Source: Elusimicrobiota bacterium (GTDB lineage Bacteria > Elusimicrobiota > Elusimicrobia > UBA1565 > UBA9628). From it: a DNA stretch of 57,636 nucleotides. The stretch is from the NCBI GenBank assembly GCA_003151975.1, contig PLZD01000030.1, forward strand, positions 207 to 57,842. The letters are read 5' to 3'. Shown here piece by piece: positions 32,611-40,121 of this stretch (its first letter is position 1; the number at the start of each line of letters is the position of its first letter). Below the pieces are notes generated by a model, which saw only the letters and a program-made list of their open reading frames with translations, had not been told where the DNA came from and made no database searches. The position numbers and the translations under genes are program-made.

Positions 32611-33908
32611 TCGATCCGGCGCTGCTCCGCAAAGACCCCGACCTCGTACGGGCGGGCTTGAAGAATCGAAACCCCAAGTACCTGCCCGCGATCGACGAGC
32701 TGCTGAAACTCGACGCCGAGCATCGCGAGAAGCTCCGGGTCGTCGAGGACCTGCGCGCCAAGCGCAACGCGTCCTCCTCGCTCATCGGCAAAGCCAAGGC
32801 ATCAAAGAACGAGGAAGAGGCCGCGCGCTTGATGGCAGAGGTCTCCGGCCTCAAGGACCAGATGGCCAAGCTCGAAGCGGAACTCTCTCCCCTCGCGGAA
32901 AAGACGCGGCTTGCAGCGCTCGGCCTTCCCAACCTCCCTCATGAATCGGTGCCCGTCGGCCACTCGGAGGCCGACAACAAGGTCGCGCGCGAAGGCCTTA
33001 AAGCCCGGACTTTCGATTTCAAGCCGCTCGACCACCAAACCGTGGGCGAGAAGCTCGGCATACTTGATCTCGCGGCCGCGGCCAAGCTCTCGGGCTCGCG
33101 CTTCGCGTTGTGGAAAGGGGCCGGCGCCAAGCTTTTGCGCGCGATCATCAACTTCCAACTCGACTTGCACTTGAAAGCCGGCTACCAGGAATTCTGGCCG
33201 CCCTATCTCGTCCGGCCCGAGATTCTAGAAGGCACGGGCCAACTACCTAAGTTCGAGGCCGACCTCTACAAGACGAAGAACGCCGAGGGCGATAAAGCCA
33301 ACGACCTTTATTTGATCCCGACGGCCGAGGTGCCGCTGACCAACCTCGTGCGTGAAGAAATTCTCTCGGCCGACAAGCTGCCGATGAAGCTAACGGCGTA
33401 CACGCCGTGCTTTCGGCAAGAAGCCGGCTCGTACGGCAAGGACGTGCGCGGGGTCATCCGCAACCACCAGTTCGACAAGGTCGAGCTCGTGCGCATCACT
33501 AGGCCCGAGGACTCGCTGGCGGCGCTCGAAGAGCTGACCGCCGACGCCGAGAGGGTCCTGACCACACTGGAGCTTCCCCACCGCGTGCTCTCTCTCTGCA
33601 CGGGAGACATCGGCCCGGCCTCGCGCAAGACTTACGATCTCGAGGTGTGGATGCCCTCCGAGAGCAAATACCGGGAGATTTCTTCCTGCTCGGACTGCGG
33701 CGACTATCAAGCCCGCCGCATGAACGCGCGCTTCCGCCGCGACGCCAAGGCCGCGCCCGAGTTCGTGCACACGCTCAACGGCAGCGGCGTCGCGGTGGGC
33801 CGGCTTGCCGCCGCCCTGCTCGAAAACGGCCAACAACAAGACGGCACGGTCTCCATCCCCAAGGCGCTGCAGCCGTACTTCGGCGCGGACGCGATCAATC
33901 CCGCCTAG
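32607..33908 (+). CDS. serS: Seryl-tRNA synthetase
   Basis: A 433-residue class II synthetase of standard length. The N-terminal coiled-coil arm (residues about 30-110) binds tRNA-Ser. Motif 2 is FRQEAGSYGKDVRGVIRNHQFDKVE and motif 3 includes LNGSGVAVGRLAAALLENGQ; both are diagnostic, and SSCSDCGDYQARRMN precedes motif 3. It charges tRNA-Ser, and tRNA-Sec if present. It starts in a four-base overlap with the secreted-protein gene. Confidence 0.97.
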   Translation: MIDPALLRKDPDLVRAGLKNRNPKYLPAIDELLKLDAEHREKLRVVEDLRAKRNASSSLIGKAKASKNEEEAARLMAEVSGLKDQMAKLEAELSPLAEKTRLAALGLPNLPHESVPVGHSEADNKVAREGLKARTFDFKPLDHQTVGEKLGILDLAAAAKLSGSRFALWKGAGAKLLRAIINFQLDLHLKAGYQEFWPPYLVRPEILEGTGQLPKFEADLYKTKNAEGDKANDLYLIPTAEVPLTNLVREEILSADKLPMKLTAYTPCFRQEAGSYGKDVRGVIRNHQFDKVELVRITRPEDSLAALEELTADAERVLTTLELPHRVLSLCTGDIGPASRKTYDLEVWMPSESKYREISSCSDCGDYQARRMNARFRRDAKAAPEFVHTLNGSGVAVGRLAAALLENGQQQDGTVSIPKALQPYFGADAINPA

Positions 33909-33910
33909 CG

Positions 33911-34405
33911 ATGCCGTTGTCGCCAAGGGGCACCTTCGAAAGCCGCGACTTGTACCTGTCGCCGTGCGCCTCTTTCGGCGCCCCGATCGAGTGGCCGAGC
34001 GCTCCTTATTTCCGGCTACTGATCGTCGCCGATCAGGGCCAGATCGACGCCGCCGAGTTAAAAGCGCTGGCCGAGACGGCGGTGGCCAAGGGCGCCCACT
34101 CAACCCTGGCCTTCGGCAGCGCGGCCGACGACGTCGAGACGTCCTTCGACCAAGCCATCATCACCGGGAACTACGAGACCGCCGGGCGGACCTACCTAAC
34201 GGCCGTCAATCGGGACGATGATGTGGCGGAGGCATTGTGGGACGCCTTCTACACGATGAGCGGCGATGAAGACATTGAGCACGACGTCCCCCCCATCTTG
34301 ATCCTGATCCGAAATGGAGACCTGCGGCTGCCGCGCATCGAGGAGGTCCTTGCGGACATGGACACGGAGTTCACGAAGCTCCTGGACAAGGAGGAAAAAG
34401 CGTGA
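33911..34405 (+). CDS. Small soluble protein of unknown function
   Basis: A 164-residue protein. The ATG lies two bases after the serS stop; longer in-frame starts would run through serS. The sequence is a mixed alpha/beta domain with PYFRLLIVADQGQID, a central LAFGSAADDVETSFDQAI and an acidic second half (DDDVAEALWDAFY, SGDEDIEHD). No signal peptide, membrane segment or catalytic motif is seen and I do not recognise the family with confidence. It overlaps the mazG-type gene by four bases. Confidence 0.65.
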   Translation: MPLSPRGTFESRDLYLSPCASFGAPIEWPSAPYFRLLIVADQGQIDAAELKALAETAVAKGAHSTLAFGSAADDVETSFDQAIITGNYETAGRTYLTAVNRDDDVAEALWDAFYTMSGDEDIEHDVPPILILIRNGDLRLPRIEEVLADMDTEFTKLLDKEEKA

Positions 34406-34821
34406 GGAAAGCCACAGAGCTGGACCGCCTCGTCGCCGTGGTGGCCCACCTGCGCTCGCCGAAGGGCTGTCCCTGGGACCGCAAGCAGACGCACCGCTCG
34501 TTGATCAAATACCTGCGCGAGGAAGCGCGCGAGGTCGAGGGCGCGATTAAGAAGGGGACATGGCACGAGATCGAAGACGAGCTCGGGGATCTCATGCTTC
34601 AGGTCCTGCTGCACTCCCAGATCGCCAAGGACAACGACCGCTTCGACATTCAGGATGTCGCGAAGAGCCAGCGTCTTAAGCTCGAGCGGCGGCATCCGCA
34701 CGTCTTCGGAAGCCGAAAGTTCAAGACCGCCGAGGAAGTCCTGCAGCACTGGGATGAGATCAAGAAGGCGGAAAAGATCCTGCGAAAAAAAGACGTCGCT
34801 CGGCGCTCTAAGCGCGCTTAA
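34402..34821 (+). CDS. Single-domain MazG-type nucleoside triphosphate pyrophosphohydrolase
   Basis: A 139-residue protein with GCPWDRKQTHRSL, the metal-binding EEAREVEGAI and the second acidic motif EIEDELGDLMLQVLLH, which together form the ExxE-ExxD site of MazG. It ends after the first MazG domain (RRHPHVFG) plus a basic tail, so it is about half the length of E. coli MazG. It should hydrolyse NTPs to NMP and PPi, a housecleaning role. GTG start overlaps the previous stop. Its 3' end overlaps asd by 14 bases. Confidence 0.88.
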   Translation: MRKATELDRLVAVVAHLRSPKGCPWDRKQTHRSLIKYLREEAREVEGAIKKGTWHEIEDELGDLMLQVLLHSQIAKDNDRFDIQDVAKSQRLKLERRHPHVFGSRKFKTAEEVLQHWDEIKKAEKILRKKDVARRSKRA

Positions 34822-35857
34822 GCCAGCCGCGCCGCAGCAGCTCTTCGGCGATCTGTACCGAATTAAGCGCCGCGCCCTTAAGCAGGTTGTCCGAGACAAT
34901 CCAGAGGCACAGCTCGCGCGCATGCGCGCCCTGCCGCAGGCGTCCCGCGTAGACGGGATGCTTTCCCCCCGCCGAGAGCGGCGTCGGGTAGCTGCCGTTT
35001 TCCGAGAAGACGAGGCCGGGAGTTTTCTTGAGCGCCGCGCGGGCCTGTGCGACCGAAACGGGGCGCGCGAACTCAAGCCAGGCGGCCAAGCTGTGGCCGC
35101 GCGAGACCGGTACGCGGACCGCGGTCACGCTGGCGGAGAGCTTCGGCGCGTCCCAGATTTTCTTAAGCTCGGCTGCCACCTTATTCTCCTCGGAGGTGTT
35201 GCCGAGCGCGTCGAAGCCGCCGACTTGCGGGATCACGTTGCCTGAGATCGGCGCCGGCAGGACGCGATGCGCGGGCAGACTCATGATCGGCGCGCGGCCG
35301 TCTTCAAGTTTATGCTGCCGGGCGTGATGCCGTGACTGTGAGAAAAACTCCTCGAGTGCCGCGCGCCCCGCGCCCGAAACGGCCTGGTAGGAGGCAACGC
35401 GCGCGGCGACGCACTTGAAGCGCTCGTGCAGCAGCGATCCTGCCACGGCCAGTCCCGTCATCGTGCAGTTGGGGCCGGCGATGAGTCGACTGTTCCTGGA
35501 AAGCGCGCCGGCGTTCACCTCGGGTATGACCAACGGGACCGAGGCGGTGAGCCGAAAAGCCGCGCTGTCGTCGATGACCCAGACGCCGGCGGCCGCAAGC
35601 CGCGGGGCGAACTCCTCGGAGACCTCGTCGGCGCTGACGAAAAAAACCAGGTCGCAGGATGCCAGAGCCTTCAGGTCGACGGCGGGAGCGGGAACCGAGC
35701 GCCCTTGAAAGCGCACGGCCTTCTTGGCCGCGCCCGATGAGAACGCAAGAAGCTCGGAAACCGGGAAGCGCCGGTCCTCGAGGCAGCGCAGCAGCTCCGC
35801 GCCGACCATGCCGGTCGCCCCAACGACACCTATCTTGAGGTTCCTAGCGTGGGGCAT
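34808..35857 (-). CDS. asd: Aspartate-semialdehyde dehydrogenase
   Basis: A 349-residue enzyme. The NADP-binding N-terminus has GVVGATGMVGAELL, the phosphate site follows, and the nucleophilic cysteine lies in GPNCTMTG. QAVSGAGRAALEEF and GHSLAAWLEF (for the catalytic H/R region) match the family. It converts aspartyl phosphate to aspartate semialdehyde for lysine/diaminopimelate, threonine and methionine. ATG 35857 gives the expected N-terminus and overlaps the upstream gene by 14 bases. It is the last gene of the parA-parB run. Confidence 0.95.
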   Translation of the reverse strand: MPHARNLKIGVVGATGMVGAELLRCLEDRRFPVSELLAFSSGAAKKAVRFQGRSVPAPAVDLKALASCDLVFFVSADEVSEEFAPRLAAAGVWVIDDSAAFRLTASVPLVIPEVNAGALSRNSRLIAGPNCTMTGLAVAGSLLHERFKCVAARVASYQAVSGAGRAALEEFFSQSRHHARQHKLEDGRAPIMSLPAHRVLPAPISGNVIPQVGGFDALGNTSEENKVAAELKKIWDAPKLSASVTAVRVPVSRGHSLAAWLEFARPVSVAQARAALKKTPGLVFSENGSYPTPLSAGGKHPVYAGRLRQGAHARELCLWIVSDNLLKGAALNSVQIAEELLRRGWLKRA

Positions 35858-36842
35858 ACGGGATCGAGACGGGCTCGCTGTAGCCGCGGTTTCCGCCGGA
35901 ATCCATCGCAGCACCCCGCAGGTAGGTGCCCGGCGCGGCCTTATCTGAACTGAGCGTGAAAATGTAAGGAGGCTGGCGCCTGATCTTCGAGATGCGCGAC
36001 CAATCGAGCTGGTCGCGCGAGGTCTCGACCCAGGCCTCAAGCACGTTGTCCCCCCCGACGGCAAACTGGGCGATCTGTCCCTTGGCGCCGCGCGTCAGGG
36101 AGAAGTCGGCGACGGAGAGCTCGTCGTCGTTGGGCGGCACGAGCTTGATGGCGAGGGCCGGATAGATGTTGTTGAGCGGCGTCTCAAGCGAGGTGGCCGT
36201 CGAGCGCGGCGGCACGCCCGTGATCGAGTGATTGTTCCACGCGCGGGTCTCCGGAGATGCGCCGGCGTCGTCGGCGGAGGCCGCGGCGAGAATCGGGGAG
36301 GCCGCGGCTTGCACGAAAGCCTTGCTTGGCGACCAGATGATCAGGAAGTTGGGGCGCGCGTAGCTGACCGCCGAGACCGGGACCTCGGCCCAGAACCACT
36401 GCCCCTCGCCGACGCCGTCGACGAAGGTCTGGGGGTCGGGCTCGACGGGCATGTCGGGCGAGGCCGCCAAAAAATAGCTTTGCTCGGAGGAGAACGACGG
36501 GTTTTGGGAGAGCGCCATGTAGACTTTCCCTTCAATAAGTTCCCGGAGCCACGGCTTGTTGGTGTTGGGCCGAGTCTTGGCGCGGCCAAGCTTTGCGCCG
36601 ATAAAGGCGTGCGTGTACTCGCCCATCGGAGCGGCCGGCAGCTTGACGATCCAGGCGTTATTAAAACCGATGTACCAATTACTGTCGGGCCCGCCGCTGG
36701 CGAAGCGGTTGAAGTCGTTGATGTTGGGCGAGAGCGAAAGATAGATCGGCAGGGCCGTCATTGAAGAGGAACCGATCGCTGGGTCTTGCGCCCGAGCTTG
36801 CGAGAGACTTATAATGAGCAGAATAAAATATGGAAAAATCAT
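35844..36842 (-). CDS. Secreted protein of unknown function downstream of parB
   Basis: A 332-residue protein with a signal peptide (residues 1-18, SQARA-Q). It is rich in Pro, Ser, Asn and aromatic residues, with YIGFNNAWIVKLP and FLIIWSPSKAF suggesting beta structure, and a C-terminal part resembling fibronectin/Ig-type domains (QPPYIFTLSSDKAAPGTYLRGAA). The ATG overlaps the parB stop in TAATG. It probably resides in the periplasm or at the surface. No function can be assigned. Confidence 0.7.
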   Translation of the reverse strand: MIFPYFILLIISLSQARAQDPAIGSSSMTALPIYLSLSPNINDFNRFASGGPDSNWYIGFNNAWIVKLPAAPMGEYTHAFIGAKLGRAKTRPNTNKPWLRELIEGKVYMALSQNPSFSSEQSYFLAASPDMPVEPDPQTFVDGVGEGQWFWAEVPVSAVSYARPNFLIIWSPSKAFVQAAASPILAAASADDAGASPETRAWNNHSITGVPPRSTATSLETPLNNIYPALAIKLVPPNDDELSVADFSLTRGAKGQIAQFAVGGDNVLEAWVETSRDQLDWSRISKIRRQPPYIFTLSSDKAAPGTYLRGAAMDSGGNRGYSEPVSIPYAPR

Positions 36843-37723
36843 TATTTTTGCAGCACTTTTATTATTTTATCAAAGTCGCTCAGCGAGAAAAAATGGATCG
36901 TGATGGTGCCCTTTGTCGGATCTTTTTTCGTCTTGATGTCTACCTTGGTCCCGAGCGAATGCTGCAGATTATTCTCGATGGCCCGGATGTCGGCCGACTT
37001 CTTGAGCGCCGGTCTGCCGACTTTTTTTTCGTCCGATTCCGCGCGGCCCATGTTGGCCTCGCGCGCGAGGTCCTCGGTCTGGCGGACGGAGAGTTTCTGC
37101 GCCATAACCAAAGCAAAGACGCGCTTGCGCTGGATTGAGTCCTCGATCATCAGCAGAGCGCGACCGTGGCCTTCGGTGAGTTGACCGAACTCGATGGTCT
37201 TTTGCATCTCGTCCGGCAGTTCGAGCAGGCGCAGGGTGTTCGAGATCGCCGATTTTGATTTTCCGACGACCTCTCCAAGATCCGTCTGCGAGATGTGGAA
37301 CTCTTTCATAAGGCGAAGATAGCCTAGCGCGCTTTCCAGCGGGTTTAGGTCCTCGCGCTGCAGATTTTCTATTAACGCCAAGGCAAGACGGCTCTTGTCG
37401 GACTCGGGCGTCTTGACGATCGCCTGGACCTCGCGAAGACCGGCGAGCTCGGAGGCGCGCAAGCGGCGCTCGCCGGCGATCAACTCATAGGTGTCGGAGG
37501 CGGCGTCGTAAGACACGAGTATGGGCTGAGCAAGGCCATGGGTCTTGATCGAGGAGGCAAGCTCCGAGAGCTTCTCGGGGTCGAAGAACTTGCGCGGCTG
37601 CAGGCGGTTGGGCCGGATCTTCTCTAGAGGCAGAGTCAGCACCGCGGCCGACTTGCCGCCTTCTTGGGCGGGCGGTGCAGTCGGGATTAGGGCGTCAAGT
37701 CCTCGTCCAAGAGCGCGTCTCAT
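36842..37723 (-). CDS. parB: Chromosome-partitioning protein ParB
   Basis: A 293-residue ParB/Spo0J. The N-terminus has the ParA-interacting RRALGRGLDALIP. The ParB/CTPase domain shows PNRLQPRKFFDPE and IAGERRLRASELAG. The helix-turn-helix ISQTDLGEVVGKSKSAISN binds parS. A C-terminal dimerisation segment follows. It overlaps parA by four bases (ATGA) upstream and the secreted-protein gene by one base downstream. It lies 14 kb from dnaA, as is usual for origin-proximal parAB. Confidence 0.96.
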   Translation of the reverse strand: MRRALGRGLDALIPTAPPAQEGGKSAAVLTLPLEKIRPNRLQPRKFFDPEKLSELASSIKTHGLAQPILVSYDAASDTYELIAGERRLRASELAGLREVQAIVKTPESDKSRLALALIENLQREDLNPLESALGYLRLMKEFHISQTDLGEVVGKSKSAISNTLRLLELPDEMQKTIEFGQLTEGHGRALLMIEDSIQRKRVFALVMAQKLSVRQTEDLAREANMGRAESDEKKVGRPALKKSADIRAIENNLQHSLGTKVDIKTKKDPTKGTITIHFFSLSDFDKIIKVLQK

Positions 37724-38535
37724 GATTTGTTCTCCATGGTCACGGCGGGCGTCTGCACGGGCGCTGCCGCCGGAGTGCGGCGGGCTAGCAGCTCCTGGGC
37801 CAGTGTTAAATAGGCTTCAGCGCCCTTCGATTTGTGATCGTACTGAAAAATGCTCTGACCGAAGCCTGGGGCTTCCGCCATTCTAATGTTTCTGGGGATA
37901 ACTGTGTTGAAAAGACTTTGGCCGAAAAACTTAGTGACCTCTTCCTTGACCTGATTCGATAGGACCATGCGCGAATCGAACATTGTCAAAACTCCCCCCT
38001 CCACTGTCAGTTTCGGGTTCAGGGATTGGCGCACCCGGTTGACCGCATCTGTAAACTGGGCCAGGCCTTCCATAGCGTAGTACTCGCCCTGAATCGGGAT
38101 GATGATTCTGTCGGCCGCATTGAGCGCGTTGAGCGTCAAAAGACCAAGAGAGGGCGGGCAATCGATGATAATGAAAGAAAAGCGTGATTTGACCGCGGAA
38201 ATGGCTCCTTTCAGCCGGCTTTCGCGCGCCAAAGCGGCTACAAGCTCGATTTCGGCGCCCGCGAGGTTGGAGTTTGCGCCCGCAACCGATAGTTTTGGGA
38301 TGGTGGATGCTTTGATGGTCTTTTCCAGCGGCAGCAGGTCGACCAAAACGTTGTAAAGGTTGGGCGAGAAGTCTTTTTTGTCGAAGCCGAGGCCGGAGGT
38401 TGCGTTGCCTTGCGGATCAGTGTCGATCAACAGGGTCTCATGGCCGAGTTGGGCGAGCGCTGCCGCCAAATTGACGGCGGTTGTGGTTTTTCCCACCCCC
38501 CCTTTCTGGTTTGCAATGGCGATTATTTCGGTCAT
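37720..38535 (-). CDS. parA: Chromosome-partitioning ATPase ParA (Soj)
   Basis: A 271-residue MinD/ParA ATPase. The deviant Walker A KGGVGKTT occupies residues 11-18, Walker A' is LLIDTDPQGNATSGLG and Walker B is FIIIDCPPSLGLLTLN. It lacks a long N-terminal HTH, so it is the chromosomal Soj type. It drives origin segregation with ParB. A good promoter lies 57-85 bases upstream. Confidence 0.96.
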   Translation of the reverse strand: MTEIIAIANQKGGVGKTTTAVNLAAALAQLGHETLLIDTDPQGNATSGLGFDKKDFSPNLYNVLVDLLPLEKTIKASTIPKLSVAGANSNLAGAEIELVAALARESRLKGAISAVKSRFSFIIIDCPPSLGLLTLNALNAADRIIIPIQGEYYAMEGLAQFTDAVNRVRQSLNPKLTVEGGVLTMFDSRMVLSNQVKEEVTKFFGQSLFNTVIPRNIRMAEAPGFGQSIFQYDHKSKGAEAYLTLAQELLARRTPAAAPVQTPAVTMENKS

Positions 38536-38538
38536 GAG

Positions 38539-38556
38539 AGTTCAAACGTGAAAACT
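38539..38556. promoter_or_regulatory. ParS-like imperfect palindrome at the parA start
   Basis: The site reads AGTT-CAA-ACGT-GAA-AACT, with palindromic ends and centre. It shares the ACGTGAAA half with the parS consensus TGTTTCACGTGAAACA but not the other half. It lies 4-21 bases upstream of the parA ATG. The assignment is weak. Confidence 0.25.
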
Positions 38557-38591
38557 GGGCGTCCAGCCCTAATATCCTCGGCGGAAATAGA

Positions 38592-38620
38592 ATCTTACCA
38601 GAACAATAAAACACTGTCAA
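38592..38620 (-). promoter_or_regulatory. Promoter of parA-parB
   Basis: On the minus strand: a perfect TTGACA (38620-38615), a 17-base spacer and TAAGAT (38597-38592). The predicted start is near 38585, so the leader is about 50 bases. Confidence 0.7.
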
Positions 38621-38720
38621 GACCTATTTGAGATTCCAAAACAAGTTATTACTGCGTGTTTGTTATCTTTTATTATCTAATATTATTATATATTTGTATA
38701 TTAGACCGTCTTTTGTGTTG

Positions 38721-38750
38721 TTGAAACCATCGAACGATTTCATTTACAAT
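38721..38750 (+). promoter_or_regulatory. Promoter of the glutamine-synthetase-like gene
   Basis: TTGAAA (38721-38726), an 18-base spacer and TACAAT (38745-38750). The ATG at 38757 lies exactly where transcription should begin, and no Shine-Dalgarno precedes it. An A/T-rich stretch at about 38640-38712 lies just upstream and may act as an UP-type element. Confidence 0.65.
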
Positions 38751-38756
38751 GACAGC

Positions 38757-40121
38757 ATGTCCTCCCAAAAATTGACGCCCAACCTCAGCGCGCTCTTGCG
38801 CGACATCAACTCCGGCAAGGTCCACACGGTCGTCCTTGTCTTTCCCGACATGCAGGGCCGCTGGATGGGCAAGCGAGCGACGGGCCGGCACTTCGCAGGC
38901 ACCGTCGCGCGCCACGGCACGCACGCTTGCGCGTACCTGCTGACCGTCGACATGGAGATGGACCCGGTGCCCGGCTATGATCTAACCTCGTGGTCGAAGG
39001 GCTATCAAGATTTTCACATGGTGCCGGACTTTTCGAGCATCTATCGTCCGGCGTGGGAGCCGGGGGCCGCGATCGTCGTCTGCGATCTGCACGGCATGGA
39101 TCACAAGCCCATCGAAGTCGCGCCAAGACAAATCCTTAGGGCGCAGCTCGCCAAGGCCGCCGCCTCGGGCTTCTCGGTGAAGATGGCGTCTGAGCTTGAG
39201 TTTTATTTATTCCGCGAGACTTACGAGTCGGCGCAGAAGAAAGCCTTCCACAACCTCGAGCATTACGGCTCGTACATCGAGGACTACCACATCCTGCAGG
39301 GCGCTAAAGAAGAATTTGTCGTCGGAGAAATCAGAAATCTGATGGAGAAGACGGGCATTCCCGTCGAGACTTCGAAGGGCGAGTGGGGCCCGGGCCAGCA
39401 CGAAATCAATCTGGGATATTCCGACGCGCTCACGATGGCCGACTGGCACACGGTCTACAAGCACGGCGCCAAAGAGATCGCAATCTCCAAGGGCGTGAGC
39501 ATGACCTTCATGGCCAAGTTCGACTCGAAGCTCGCGGGCTCCTCCTGCCATATTCATACGAGCTTGTGGGACAAGGCGGGCAAGAAGCCTTTGTTCTGGG
39601 AGGGGGGGAAGCCCTCGAAAAATTTCCGTTGGTTCCTCGGCGGGCAGATGGCGCTGGCGCGCGAGTTGGCCTACTTCTTCGCGCCGACGATCAATTCGTA
39701 CAAGCGCTATCAATCGGCGACGTTCGCGCCGACGAGGATCGCCTGGGCGCACGACAACCGAACTTGTGGCTTTCGCGTCGTCGGCGAGGGGGGCGGCTTC
39801 CGCATCGAGAACCGCTTGCCCGGCGCCGACGCCAATCCGTACTTGGCTTTTGCGGCGACGATCGGCGCGGGCCTCTACGGCATCCAGAACAAAATCGAGC
39901 CGCCCTCGGAGCTGCACGGCAACGCCTACGAGTCTCATGTCGCGCCCGTGCCGAAGACTCTGTACGAGGCGATAGCGCTTCTTGAGAAGTCAAAGGCCGC
40001 GCGCGAGATTTTCGGCGAAACCGCCTACAAGCACTACCTGCACACGGCCAAAGCCGAGCAGGCGGCGTTCGACCGGGCCGTGACCTGTTGGGAGCGCGAA
40101 CGAAACTTCGAGCGCATCTAG
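38757..40121 (+). CDS. Glutamine synthetase-family ligase (possibly gamma-glutamylpolyamine synthetase)
   Basis: A 454-residue GS-family enzyme. The metal site ASELEFYLF, GPGQHEINLGYSDAL, the ATP/metal loop SSCHIHTSLWD and NSYKRYQSATFAPTRIAWAHDNRT are all present. The length and these variants (CHIH instead of MHVH, QSATFAPT instead of VPGYEAPV) fit the GlnA3/PuuA-like branch that glutamylates amines better than housekeeping GlnA. A role with polyamines is suggested by the agmatine/putrescine genes downstream but is not proven. ATG 38757 is chosen from the promoter; an in-frame TTG at 38628 would add a low-quality hydrophobic leader. Confidence 0.82.
   Translation: MSSQKLTPNLSALLRDINSGKVHTVVLVFPDMQGRWMGKRATGRHFAGTVARHGTHACAYLLTVDMEMDPVPGYDLTSWSKGYQDFHMVPDFSSIYRPAWEPGAAIVVCDLHGMDHKPIEVAPRQILRAQLAKAAASGFSVKMASELEFYLFRETYESAQKKAFHNLEHYGSYIEDYHILQGAKEEFVVGEIRNLMEKTGIPVETSKGEWGPGQHEINLGYSDALTMADWHTVYKHGAKEIAISKGVSMTFMAKFDSKLAGSSCHIHTSLWDKAGKKPLFWEGGKPSKNFRWFLGGQMALARELAYFFAPTINSYKRYQSATFAPTRIAWAHDNRTCGFRVVGEGGGFRIENRLPGADANPYLAFAATIGAGLYGIQNKIEPPSELHGNAYESHVAPVPKTLYEAIALLEKSKAAREIFGETAYKHYLHTAKAEQAAFDRAVTCWERERNFERI

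Noticed and set aside
33647-33910. Longer start for the unknown protein after serS
   Set aside because: The added codons overlap the conserved serS motif 3 region. ATG 33911 lies just after the serS stop.
38640-38712. A/T-rich stretch near parA as a second replication origin
   Set aside because: No DnaA-box-like sites are seen there and the dnaA-dnaN region is a better candidate. The stretch fits a promoter-associated element.
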